From Chenopodium formosanum (lineage: Eukaryota; Streptophyta; Magnoliopsida; Caryophyllales; Amaranthaceae): a stretch of DNA of 64,000 nucleotides. The notes under the pieces were generated by a model that was not told where the DNA came from, made no database searches, and saw only the letters and a program-made list of their open reading frames with translations. The stretch covers positions 22,524,001 to 22,588,000 of the forward strand of contig CM044877.1 in assembly GCA_024500155.1 (NCBI GenBank), read 5' to 3'. Positions 35,651 through 47,702 of the stretch are shown piece after piece; the stretch's first letter is position 1; the number at the start of each line of letters is the position of its first letter. The position numbers and the translations under genes are program-made.

Positions 35651-37285
35651 ATGATGATGGAGGCAGAATGGGGATCCTTTAACGGAATTTCTGTCAATGA
35701 TGAGGCCGATTTTATGGCTCAGTTGTTTCCTAATTGTTCGCTTGAGCAAGAACTACAATCGTGTAGCTTGGCACTGTCATCCTCTTGCTACTCCGGTATG
35801 ACAGAAGATGACAGGCTTGACAGCAGTTCATTTTTTAGTTCCGATGATAAGAATTTTAATTCGTATTGTTTGTCCCAAGGGAGTAACTATAGTGGTGGCA
35901 GCAGCAGTAGTACTGTTGTCTACCCTTATCATGAAAACTTTTGTTTGAGCGAAACTCATCAGATTTTTGCAGCTAATGATAATAGCTGCCACTTTCCTGT
36001 TGATTTATGTCCATCTGCTGCGAAAAACTTTATCCAGCGCTTTCCAGGTAACTCGATGGAAAGAAGTGACAGCTTGAATTTGGAAATCAGCTGTGGTGGC
36101 AGCTTTGAAGATCAGCCAGAGTTTTCGGAAAATAAGCATTTACAGCTGAAACAAGAATATGAGATGTCAGAAGTCGAGCCTGCTTCTGAGGACAGAAGCA
36201 GTGGCCTATTTGAGAGTGGAAAGAAAAGATCTCGAATTTCAGAGGTAAGATTGTTAAACTTTCATTTTGAACCTTTAGAAAATTTTTATTATATTACATT
36301 ACAATGTCTGATCATGGTATTGCAATGTATGTTCAGAAAGGAAAGAGGAGTGTCAGGACAAAGAGGAATCAGAAAAGTGGTTCTGATGACGAAGATAATG
36401 CTCCTGACTTTACTAAGCAGAACTCAAGTACTAGTTCAGAAGAGCTCGAGGAATGCAACGGGTCTCAGGAGTTGGGTTCAAAAGAGACTGCAGCAGCTGT
36501 CAAAATGAATGGTAAAACAAGAGCCAGCAGGGGAGCTGCAACTGATCCTCAAAGTCTCTACGCAAGGGTAAGTGTTAACATTTTACACATTAGTAACAAT
36601 GCATATCGCCTTATTGGTAAATTATTGATTTAACTTATTTTCGTTATATTGCAGAAAAGAAGAGAGAGGATTAATGAACGATTAAGAATCTTGCAGAGCC
36701 TTGTTCCTAATGGAACGAAGGTGAGAACACTTTGGTTTTAGCATATCTTATTTTTACTATATTCTAAGTCTTTATCAAGAAGTGAAAATCTTAAGGATCT
36801 GATTTTGGTTGACAGGTTGACATAAGCACAATGCTTGAAGAAGCTGTCCATTATGTCAAATTTTTGCAGCTTCAAATCAAGGTAAAAGGGATATGATGAC
36901 ATCCTTACTGTTTGAATTTTAAGACCAGAAAAACGCGTCATGGTTCATTTCAAAAAATGACTTCATCCAAGACAATAATATTCTAAATATCATTTAAAAA
37001 ATATATAATGAAGTCAAATAAATGGCAAACCTTATTTTGAATGTTTATGCAAAGATACGCCAGTCACAAATATTTTAAAGAGTAGTTTATAAATGACCCT
37101 TACAATATTGAAAAACATACAATGATCATAATGCAATAATGTAATATTATATTAATAGGTACTAATTTCTTTCTCTCTTCGATTTCTTGCAGCTATTGAG
37201 TTCTGACGAGATGTGGATGTATGCGCCCCTTGCATACAACGGAGTGGACTTTGGTCTTGATTCAAAGATCAGCGCGCTGCTATGA
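35651..37285 (+). CDS. RSL: Class II RSL bHLH transcription factor (first copy)
   Basis: Five exons (35651-36244, 36337-36567, 36655-36720, 36816-36881, 37193-37285) with GT-AG borders encode 349 aa. All introns are in phase 0. The C-terminal half carries the RSL-type bHLH (about residues 263-312): GKTRASRG and TDPQSLYAR lead into KRRERINERLRILQSLVPNG, then VDISTMLEEAVHYVKFLQ. The LLSSDEMWMYAPLAYNG tail follows, as in Arabidopsis RSL2 to RSL5. The Glu and Arg needed for E-box contact (ERxxR) are present. The N-terminal half is Ser/Asp-rich, with a short conserved block EADFMAQLFPN near residues 19-29. Class II RSL proteins are nuclear activators of root-hair growth acting downstream of RHD6-type factors and auxin. 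That role is inferred from family. Three ATGs open the frame, and the third (35657) aligns best with the paralogue at 40605, so 349 aa may be two residues too long. Confidence 0.93.
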
Positions 37286-38689
37286 TGTATCTAAAAATAT
37301 ACGGCTCTTGTAACTTCATAACTCATGATACCAACACTAATAATAACTAAGCCCTTGTTATCTTATCAGTAAACTAAGTTACAAAGGCAAACATTTTTTG
37401 CTGAAACCTGTAAGAAAGTTCAGGTGACAGTTTACATTTGATCTGGACTGACATGGATTACCAATTTGTGTCCGTTGATTTTTTTCATAATGGACCTTGT
37501 TCGAAATACATTGTTTCTTATTGACTTGTTTTGATCACATTGGTTTTATTCTTGTTCTACTGATGGACTCTTCGTTGCTTGGTGTGGGTGATCATGTAAT
37601 GTGTAAATAAATATGAATGGACAATTAAAAATTTGCTCTCAAAGACAATGACTATAAGAGTTACTTTGGAGTGATATATAGAATATTGACAATGTTTCTA
37701 AAACTATACAGTAGCAAAGCCTGTTTATATAGCTTGGAATCTGTAGCAAAGTTTTACTAATTGAGAAATATGACAATGGACTAAATTTCTGGTTCAAATG
37801 TCAATTCCAAGCTGTTTCGGTTTGGATTAAACAAGCATGATTTTATGGTATCTATAGGTGCGCTTTTCATCCTAAGTATAGCTCATTGCATAAACAGAGA
37901 AGCTACTTTCAAAAGAAAAATAAAATTTACAGTAAAAAAAAAAACTCTTTTTAAGTTCCTAAAATCGATGCTCAGTAGTTCTGTAGCTGTCATTGAAATG
38001 GTAGCTGTAAAATACATTTCGAAAAGAATTTATAGCAAAAATCAGCAAATTAGAGCTAACACAGCCTGCTGCCAAGTTGAGCCGTTAGGAAAGGAACTCA
38101 TTTCACCCCAACTTTGATGGCTGACACAGGTGGTCGTGTGAGTGCAATAATTGTCTTGTCAACTTGCAAACTCCACCCAACACGACTGTGTCAACGGACA
38201 CAAGTGTCTGCGATGGGTAGGTTTACCACTGTCTTTGCCTCAATTGCACCACACCTGTGTCAGATAGCATATACTAGAGGTGTGGAACCTTCATTATTAT
38301 TGGTTTCTTAGATCAATTCCAACCTAAAATGCCGTTGCAGTTGACATGGATGCCTGCCAGTGGTGAAGATCTCCGCCTTCTGCCCTGCAGCCCTGCTCTG
38401 GACAGGACTTCTGCCATGGATGTGTTTGTAAAATAATAAGCACAAGTGCACAGCAGCACATGGCAGCCCTATTTGCTCCTAACACAATCTTTAATATGTA
38501 GCGCTAGCTGTACAACTTTCTTTCTCGTCTTGGTCTATAACCATTCAGAAATTTCTATTTTGACAGTCATAAGTACATTATGAAAAAGATCTCTTCTTGC
38601 TGGTCTTGGTCAGGTTATCAGATCGATGTTCAATCAAACTACTTCGTGACAGTGTTTCTCCAACCTATCGTATTGTTAATCATGTTCAA
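37286..38689. other. Spacer between tandem RSL genes, left part
   Basis: The first 200-350 bases are probably the 3' UTR of the upstream RSL gene. The rest, including the more GC-balanced 38040-38470, has short open frames that match no family I know. Confidence 0.45.
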
Positions 38690-38818
38690 CATGTACAATA
38701 GAAGCAGGTACATCAAGATTGAACATCAGTTTTTTAATAAGCATGGTGATCATAAGTATGTATCGATTCACATTATTCAACTAGCTGATGCTTATACAAA
38801 ATGTCTTTCAAGCAATTA
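38690..38818 (+). pseudogene. Possible Ty1/copia RNase H C-terminal relic
   Basis: The reading frame gives SRYIKIEHQFFNKHG followed about 14 residues later by QLADAYTKCLSS. This follows the copia pattern of a KHIEIxxHF motif and then QxADxxTKxL at the end of the polyprotein. Nothing upstream is clearly copia-like and no LTR was found, so it is a small fragment at best. Confidence 0.42.
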
Positions 38819-40416
38819 ATACAATCTATTTAAAGTCACCAGAGGATCAAGTATAATAAACTTAATTGGTAATTATGTAATAATGCAAACAGTTTTACTA
38901 AACTACATACATGTGTATTACTCGGTATATAAAGAAGGTTAGAGCCTTCATTATGGTTGGTCTGTTAAAACAAAAAAACACCTTTCGCGACTAGTCTTGC
39001 CTAAATAAGTTATGTAACAGATCATCTTGAACAATGTAGCAAGTTTTGTTTTTTTTTTTTTATTTTTATTTTTATTCCAAGACAAACTGATCACCTTCAT
39101 CAAATTAAATCACAAATTATTCCAAGACAAACGGATCACAAAGACAAATAATAGATCGAGCAGACAAAAGTTCTTTGGTGAATTTTTAATACGGTGCATG
39201 AACTAGTACAAGTACATAATCTGGTTGCCAAGTCACATACGATCTTGTTCCTCTCGAAAAATCCCTATAACTGTCTAGGGAGATAGTATACGAAATACGA
39301 TCATTAGCTAACTGATGCAGTTGTTGATCAGGGGATATTGTGTAAACAAGTCATCAATCAACAAGCACTAATCCAAAATAATATAATTATTAACAAAATT
39401 ACAGAACATTGAAGAAGACATTACTAATCAAAAAATGGCGTAAGCAGATATTTGTCTGTATCAAAGTATATTCTCTAAATTATATTATATATATTTAATT
39501 TTTATAATAAGGTCTCATTTGTAGCTTGAAAGATCTTAATCTTAGTCTATTTTATTTTTGCATAAAAACATAGAGAACTCGTTGCACGTCCTTGCAAGTT
39601 GCTAAGAGGTGGGATTCTTTCTCTAACCCTCCATCCAAAAATTTATTCCTTTTCTTTTTAAAATTCTAAAAAAGCAATTAATTGTCTGGTACAACCAATT
39701 ATATAACTCGTACTACATTCTCTATTCAATCATTGGATTGTATTTGTAACCATTTCTCCATCCTTGTTCATTCTAATGTTTTTCTAGGCCCGGTACATTA
39801 TCTAACATGTTTGAAACTAATAGTCGCATATACTAACTCATTTCCCATTTTACGCCCACATTATCACCTTTTAGGCTGGGGGATAGGCCGATAGGTTTGG
39901 TTTGGGGTTAGATTTTGGGTCGTGCTAAAAAAAGCTATCGCAAATGTTGTAATAATCAATATCATGATAAAATATGATAAATGGGTCAAACTGGGGTGAT
40001 TTCGTGTTATCTGGGCTTGGTTCAAATCAAGTTCTAGTTTCTCTCATTAACTTCAAGTCGATCCATGTCAAGGATTGGCATCCCTTTGAGGGAAAAAATA
40101 GAAATAACACGACTATTATAAAGGCCTTTTATGGTAAAAGTTTTGTTGTCTGTGATTATAAAAGGTTGAGACAATGTGACAACTAATTCTGAACCAACGT
40201 GTTTATTATTATTTTATGACCACCAACCGGAATACTTAAGTTCCTGCTATTAGCTGTCATGGGTCCCATCGTAGTAGACTCGTGCTGCTGATGTACATGG
40301 ATAATGACATTAATATTTATTAATGTTCTCAACAGCTAATCATTTAGTTAAACAGAAAACAGTTTATGGCAAGGTCAATTTTATTCTCTACTCCTTTGGT
40401 TCTGTTATAGACATAA
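38819..40416. other. Spacer and upstream region of second RSL gene
   Basis: AT-rich sequence without recognisable genes. It contains T-rich runs near 39047-39077 and short frames lacking motifs. The proximal part presumably holds the promoter of the second RSL gene. Confidence 0.45.
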
Positions 40417-40424
40417 TATATAAA
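40417..40424 (+). promoter_or_regulatory. TATA box candidate of second RSL gene
   Basis: TATATAAA lies 181 bases before the ATG at 40605, with an A/C-rich leader-like sequence after it. It is the best TATA candidate in the proximal promoter. Confidence 0.45.
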
Positions 40425-40604
40425 CTAAAACATGATCATCTCATCCATCCTCATCCAAATTATTAACTAGCTTGTAAGTTTCGAAAAAACTAATACTCGA
40501 AACTTAAATAAACTTTACAAAATTCTAACTATATAATAACAAACACAGCAGCATTCTCCTTCTCCTCCTGCAATACTTCGATCCTACTAATAACTCAAGA
40601 CAGT

Positions 40605-42811
40605 ATGGAAGGAGGAGAATGGAGCAACTTCAATGCTGCTGTGTGTGTCAACGAAGAGGCCGATTTTATGGCTCAATTGTTTCCTAATCCTAACGACGTA
40701 AATCTCAATTACAGCCATCATCATCATTACCACATTATTGCTAATAATACTAACAATAACAATAATAATAATAACAATGCAGAAGGTGGTTCATCTTATT
40801 ATTCTTCTGATTCCACCTCTAACTCTCAAAATATGTACCGTTATTCGCAAGAGAGTAGTTATAATAGGAGCAGTCATGATCATGAGGTTCATTATCACAA
40901 TTATTTTGGTGATAATAATAATAATCATCATCATCATCAACAATTAGCAGCCGCGGCTAGTAATGCATCCTCCTTGCCTATTGATTTCCTCCAGTGTCAT
41001 ATGGATGATCAGGACAATGGCGCGATCAATAATGCAGACGTGGATGAAGATCAGTCTCAGTTGGATCCTGCTGTTGAGGATAAAATTTGTGATTCCTCTT
41101 ACAATTCTAAGAAAAGAGGCAGAGTTTTAGAGGTAAGCTAAATTTTTTACATTTTCTTTTGGTTACTTTCAGATTATTATTACGTCTCAAAATAAAATGT
41201 CACGTCTCTATTTTAGTTCATCTCATAATGATATAACCCCTGTCTCACACAATGTCACATTTCTATCTTGGTTCGTCTCAAATTAATAGACCACTTTATT
41301 TATGGTGTACATTAAATTTAACATGATATTGTAACGGTAATTGTAATTTTAAGTCAATTCCTTACAAAAAGTCACAAATCAAATGTGGCCTATCATTTAG
41401 AAACAGAAGGAGTACAGTATTTCGGGTCATTGACAGTATTATTGAAAAATGCAGGGTGTTCATAAGGGAAAGAGGAGTGTAAGGGTGAAAAGAAGCCAGA
41501 GTCTATCAGCATTAGGCGGCGATGATGATGAGAAGGAGAACGACGGTGTAGCAGTGAATAGACAGAGCTCAAGCAGCGGTAGTTTAGAGGATGATTGCAG
41601 CTCTAAGGGAACTACAACGACGACAACGACGACTACTGTTCTTAATTCTAATGGTAAAACAAGAGCCAGCAGAGGGTCTGCTACTGATCCTCAAAGTCTA
41701 TATGCAAGGGTAAATCATCTATCTATAAATTTTTACCACAATTTGTACTTAAAATTATCTTTTTTTGGCAATGTACATGAACTAAATTGATTTTTTTTTT
41801 ATGAAACAGAAAAGGAGAGAAAGAATTAATGAGAGGTTGAAAATCTTGCAAAGCCTTGTGCCCAATGGAACTAAGGTAAAAACACAAGATTGAACAATGT
41901 GTTTAATTGATTGTTTTAAAATATTTGTTTTTCTCTTTTGTTTCAAATTTTGACATTAGTCTATTTAAAAAAAAAATTATTTCTATTGACATTGCATATT
42001 ACATATAGGGTGATGATTTATTGAAGACAATATTTATCGGTCTTAGAAATTTTACTTACATAACTTGCTCGTAATTGCATTTGTATTTAATTTATATATG
42101 GTATATAAGAAAAATAGTCTTGGTACATTTATTTTCAATAAGTGTTATAAAAATGTCAAATTTTTTATGTGGTAAACAATATGCATTAAGAAACGGACAA
42201 AGTCAAACCAACATTAACAAAATAGAGGAAGTACTACTTCCAGAGTAACAAGATATGTCAATATCATAACCTAAAATGTGACAATTACATTCAAACCAAC
42301 GTACATTATAGCTCAACTTTAGGTTTTGTTAAACAAAAAAAAAAACAAAAAAAAAAAACATCATTTTCCAATTATTTCTTGCCATAATATACTTGCAATA
42401 TTAAAAGGAGTATTTGACTAATTTATCATGCGGCATAGTAGCATATTCGTTGAACTATATTTTATTGATTAATTCAATGTGCTTAAGGAATGTTTGTAAA
42501 GTCAACTAATTGTTTACATGATATGTTGTAGGTTGATATCAGCACCATGCTTGAGGAAGCTGTGCAGTATGTCAAGTTCTTACAACTTCAAATCAAGGTA
42601 AAAAAAAAAAATTAAAAATTGTACTTGTACATTAATAGAGTAATTATCGCGTCTTTAAAAAAAATTCTTATTTTGCAATTATATGATTTAGATTAAATAT
42701 TAACCATAGTTTGCGTAATTTTTGCAGCTACTAAGCTCAGATGAGCATTGGATGTATGCACCAATTGCTTACAACGGAATGAACATCGGGCTCGATTTCC
42801 AGTTTAAATAA
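40605..42811 (+). CDS. RSL: Class II RSL bHLH transcription factor (second copy)
   Basis: Five exons (40605-41132, 41455-41709, 41810-41875, 42532-42597, 42728-42811) encode 332 aa. The exon plan is that of the copy at 35651: exons 3 and 4 are 66 bp each in both genes and all introns are phase 0. The N-terminus shares EEADFMAQLFPN with its neighbour. The region GKTRASRGSATDPQSLYAR, the helix-loop-helix and LLSSDEHWMYAPIAYNG are all conserved, so this is a tandem paralogue. The ERxxR basic contacts are intact. The first exon is unusual: residues about 37-58 and 92-113 are rich in His and Asn from CAT/CAC and AAT/AAC repeats, which the neighbour lacks. Exon 2 adds a run of Thr codons from ACG/ACA repeats. 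Intron 3 is 656 bp against 95 bp in the neighbour. Function as a root-hair regulator is inferred from family. Confidence 0.93.
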
Positions 42812-43402
42812 CCTTCCTAGATGATTTAATTAAAATCGCGACAAAATGTTCCCTTGCAAATTTTGTTCATGATATACGAAGTATACAATCTCACATGTAA
42901 TTAGTAAACCTTTATACTCCTATACAAAGTTTTCTTCCCATTCTGTTGGGTAGGGAAACATAACAAATCTCATAATTTGTTTCATTCATTCTTGTAATCC
43001 TTTGTTTTATTGATTTTTTCTTACTCCATACTATAAAAAGAAAATCAAAATTTATTGTCTACATTATATTTGGGTCCATGACAAATTATTAGATTTTGTC
43101 ATGTATGCTAAAGTAAATATACATGAAACCATCAACAATTATTGACATCAAAACTTCTTTGGCTTAGTGGTGCACAATTAATTATTAAATAGAAATTCAA
43201 ATAAAATAAAATAAAAATTATTAAATAGAAATAAGTTTTTAGACATTGTCATTTTATCATATACATGAAACTATTGACAATTATTAACTTTAAAACTATT
43301 TAAGGTATTTGGTGGACAATAATTGGATGGAAAGAAGCCGTTAGACCCTCATTGTTTGAATGAAAAAATCATGCAATAATTGACTAACAATTTATTGAAA
43401 CT
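42812..43402. other. 3' flank of second RSL gene
   Basis: Probable 3' UTR followed by AT-rich spacer up to the target duplication of the LINE at 43403. No other gene was seen. Confidence 0.55.
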
Positions 43403-43416
43403 AAACTTCCCATCGC

Positions 43417-46400
43417 CTCATATTATGTTTGTGTACGGATCGCCTCATATTTCAACTCGTGATATTGTTTGGGATGAAATCTCTAATATTTTACAAACTT
43501 ATCAAAATGTGGTTTTGATTGGAGATTTCAATCAAGTTGAATATAGTTCAGATAAGGTTGGAGGGGTCGATCGAATTCAGGGACAAACGAAATTTCTGGA
43601 ATGGAAACTTTATAATGGATTATTAGACATTCCATTTACAGGGCCTACTTTCACTTGGACTAATGGTCATAACAATAGGGATCCCACTTTTGAACGTTAG
43701 ACAAAGCTTATGCTTCTCAGTTGTGGCTTTTGGATAATCCAGATGCTTCTCTTCTTCATCAACCTATTCTTTTTTCGGATCATGCGGCAATTATTCTTCA
43801 AGAAAAAGATAAAGTGTTATATGAGGGTAGGAAGCCTTACAGAATTGATAATTGGTGTCTTCTTGCGAAAGAAGTAGCTGAGATAATTTCCCTTTCTTGG
43901 GCACTGGATATTTCAGGATCTCCTATGTTTTCTATCTCTAGAAAATTAGAGGGCTTGCGGACTAAACTGCTCAAATCGTGTGTTACTCATAAGAAGCTTT
44001 GGGGTGTTAATTGGAAAGATTTACACAAATCTTTATCCCCTATTGCAGAGAAGCTGGAATCTAAATTTCATAGACATCTCTTTCTTTCTTTACGGGATGA
44101 AAAAATTGGTCAAACTTAGGCTTCCTACCTCTACTAGAAACAACGAGCTAAAGTTAAATGGGATGCATTGGGGGATAGTCATTCTCATCTTCTTTTCTCA
44201 TATGTTCAGGCGCGACGTCGGAAAAATAAGATACTTGGTTTACAAGATTCCTCTGGTAATTGGACTCATGATCAAAATTCTATTCGCAAGGTAGTGCTGG
44301 ATTATTTTAATTCTCTTTATAATAATCCTCCACCTCGGCTTTCTTCAGAAGAGTTTGACTGGTCGGAATTACATCTCCCTTGTCTCTCAGAGGAGAATAA
44401 AATCCATCTTATGACTCCCTTTTCTGCTAGTGAGATAAAGCAGGCAATGTTTAGTATTGATGATTCTAAGTCTCCTAGTCCGGATGGCTACTCTTCAGCT
44501 TTCTTTAAAACTCATTGGGCAATTGTTGGGTCTTCGGTTGTTAATGTTGTACATTATTTCTTTTTTCATGGTCATATGCTTCGGGAGTGGAATCGCACTT
44601 TTATTGTTCTTATTCCCAAGGTTGATCAGCCCCAGCAACCTTCGTAGTTTCGTCCGATAGGATTATGCAATGTCCTTTACAAATGCATTGTTAAATGTCT
44701 TTCTTCAAGACTCCGTCATGTTTTACCTTCCCTGGTTTCTGATTGTTAGAATGCCTTCGTCCCTGGAAGACTGATGTCTGATAATGGTCTTTTAGCTCAT
44801 GAGGTTCTCACTTATATGAATCAATCTCGTGGTCATACAATGTCAGCTGCTTTAAAGTTAGATATGAATAAAGCTTACGACAGAGTTAATTGGGACTTTT
44901 TGTGGAAGGTACTTCAGGTCTTTGGTTTTCCATCTTACTGGATTCATACCATCCGACAATGTGTCTCCTTTGTTTCATATTAGATATTGGTTAATGGTAA
45001 TCCTACTCGGGTTTTTAGACCAGCTTCAGGTCTTCGTCAGGGGGATCCTCTTTCCTCCTACTTGTTTGTTTTGTGTATGGAGATTTTTTCGGTAATGATT
45101 CGTCAACCAGAGAATGCTAATCTCTTTAAAGGCATTCGTATTTCTCGTCAAGCCCCCCCGATTTTCCATCTCTTCTTTGCTGATGATTCTCTCTTACTGT
45201 TTCAACCTAATCCTCAATCTTGCTTAAATGTGCTTCATGTGTTGCAGCAATTCTGTGATCTTTCAGGTCAGATGGTTAATTTGCAAAAATCTTTTGTTCG
45301 TTTTAGTTCTAATGTTCCTGAAGATTATCGAGACTTCTTGGCTTCGACTTTACGTCTTAAGGCTCTTCCCTCTTTAGGGACCTACCTTGGCCTTCCTGTG
45401 GACATTGGTCAAAGTAAGTGTAAAGCTTTCCAACCTTTTGTGGATAAAATTGCCTGCAGATTATCTACTTTTACTCCGCTGCATCTTTCGGCATCAGCAA
45501 AGTTGGTAGTTATCAATTCTGTCATAATTGCTTCTCTTAACCATGTTCTTTTGGTGTTTAAACTTCCTTCAACAATAACGGACAAGATTAATAATCTTTT
45601 GGTTTGGTTCTGGTGGAAAACGACTTCCCAATCTAAAGGTTTGGCAATGGCTCCTTCTTCTGTCCTCTTCTCCCCTAAAGGTATGGGAGGTCTTGGAATT
45701 CGGCATGTGGGTTCCTTTAACAGAGCTTTATTAGCCAAACAATCTTGGAGAGTCTTTCAGCATCCGCAACTCTTGGTGGCTAAAGTTTTCAGGGCCAAGT
45801 ATCCCTCGCTTTTCAGCCTTCATTCTAGAGCACATCTCTCTAGACCTTCTTGGGGTTGTCGGGGCATTTTGGAAGGTTTTCAAATTTTGAAGCTTGGTTT
45901 AGCTTGGAAGATAGGAAATGGTTCTCAAATTCGTATTCTTCAGGATTCTTGGCTGCCTGATACTCTTGTGCAGTTTAAGGATTCTCTAGCTAGTTCGATT
46001 TTGCCGACACTGGTGTCCTCTCTTTTAGATTCCAGTTCTAATGGCTGGGATGCTACTTTGGTTCGTACTTTATTTCCTTCTTCCACTGCTTCCAAAATCC
46101 TTAGCCTTGAGCGTCCTTCTCATCTTATGGACGATTATGTCTATTGGAAATTTACTCGTGATGGGGTTTTTACTACCAAATCGGCCTATGCTTTCATTAT
46201 TCGGAAGTCAGAGTGGTTCTCGTCCTCTATGCCTTCTTCCATTCGTCTTCAGTGGAGTAAGCTATGGACATTACCTATTATTTCCAAATGGAAGATGTTT
46301 ATCTGGAAAATTGTTCATGATGCACTTCTGGTGGCTCAGAAGTTAAGTTCTAAAGGGCTTCCGGTTGATCCTCTTTGTACCTTCTGTCATCGGGTACCGG

Positions 46401-47263
46401 AGTCTGTGGAGCACTTGTTTCTTTATTGTTCCTTCTCAAGTCGTCTTTGGACTTGTGGTCCTCTGGGAATTCTCCCTCCTCCTCCTCATGGTTCGTTTCA
46501 GCAGTGGTTTATTTCTCTGCTTTTACAAGTTATTAATATTAAGGATTGGACTGGTCCGGATTCCATTGTGGCTTTCACTTGGGCTATTTGGGTTCATAGG
46601 AATCATATTCGTTTTCGCCATGTGGAGTGTTCTCCCATTCCAGTTTTTCAAATCGCTCGGGAATGGAGTTGTCGTAGTTCTGCAGCTAGAGATTTCACCA
46701 CCGACGTTCCTGGTCCTCCTCCTGGGTTTACTTTTTCCTCTCTTTCTTTCAGGCTTAAAGGTTTTGATAATGTCCCTCCATCAGTCTTAGTTATTGTTGA
46801 TGGAGCTTGGGATTCTTCCAACTGTAAGGCTGGTGTGGGCTGGTGCTTCTACTCTTTGGAGACAGGTCTCAATCTGGGTGGAGCGGCTCGTGCTTGTTTC
46901 ACTCTTTCCGCTTTTCAAGCCGAATTACTTGCTTGTCTGTTAGCTCTTCGTATGGCGATCCAGCGGGGTCTGGTTCATATTCTCCTCCAAACAAATTGTG
47001 TGTCTTCGCTTTCAAACATACGGACTGCAGTCTCCAAGGATATTTCTACTGTTTGGATTACTCGTCAAATTCATGAAACTCTTCCGTCCTTTCATGTTTG
47101 TCATTTCCAGAAGGTTTCTCGAGAAGTGGTCTTTCCGGCTCATATCCTAGCCACTCGTGCTAGGACAAGACAATTACTTCATACTCTTTCTAGTTCCTAG
47201 TTTCTAGTTCTAGTTGTAGTTGTTTTATTTCTTTTTGTGTTGATCTTTGTCAAAAAAAAAAAA
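43417..47263 (+). mobile_element. 5'-truncated, mutated LINE (L1-type non-LTR retrotransposon)
   Basis: Domains run in the order of plant L1-type LINE ORF2. The C-terminal part of the AP endonuclease comes first (MFVYGSPH, VVLIGDFNQVE, FTWTNG at 43425-43700). Reverse transcriptase follows (LKLDMNKAYDRVNWDF near 44860, SGLRQGDPLSSYLF near 45030, FADDS near 45180). A zf-RVT finger (LCTFCHRVPESVEHLFLYC, about 46370-46430) and a C-terminal RNase H (VIVDGAWDSSNCKAGVGW, AFQAELLACLLALR at about 46790-47000) complete it. It ends TTTGTC plus a short poly(A). The 14-bp duplications at 43403-43416 and 47264-47277 match at 13 positions. The copy starts inside the endonuclease, so it was dead on arrival. 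A one-base deletion near 43697, frame changes near 44110-44150, and TAG codons near 44646, 44746 and 44982 add later decay. In RNase H the expected acidic residue in LQTNC is Asn. Confidence 0.94.
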
Positions 47264-47277
47264 AAACTTTCCATCGC

Positions 47278-47697
47278 ACGAAGAAGAACACAATCTAAGG
47301 TTTCGTTGTTCCGATTGAAAACATCTATTAAAAAATCATTTTCTAAAGACTAATATTGTTCCTTCTCTAAGGGCATGTTTGGATTCCATGAAGTAATTAA
47401 GAGGGTAATATTTATGGGGCTAAATTTACGGAGGGGATAATTTAAGGGTTAATATTTCATTTTCAATAATTTTGTTGAAACCTATTGTAGTCCACTTGTG
47501 AATTTCCCACGTTGGAGAAAGAAGAGAGGTGGTTCCACTTTATAAGGTACATGAATAACTCCTACTATTGTCAATTGGTTTTAGTGTGGAAGCTCCTAAG
47601 CCTTGGTTGTGCACCGAACTCTACTCTTTCTTATTCGAATTGCCCAACAGCCATTTTCAACCAACATAAAGCTTGTACTTTAAGAAGAATCTGAAAG
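47278..47697. other. Spacer between LINE and solo LTR
   Basis: About 420 bp without recognised genes. It includes the left 5-bp duplication of the adjacent LTR. A 60-codon frame overlaps it but has no motif. Confidence 0.5.
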
Positions 47698-47702
47698 AGG
47701 TA

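Noticed and set aside
37845..38311. Frames of 65 and 90 codons between the RSL genes
   Set aside because: No motif, atypical composition and no splice support.
41133..41454. Possible MITE in intron 1 of the second RSL gene
   Set aside because: GTCTC and CTCA words recur, but no inverted ends or target duplication could be aligned.
45409..46790. Additional frames of 100-140 codons within the LINE
   Set aside because: They overlap the long RT/zf-RVT/RNase H frame in other phases.
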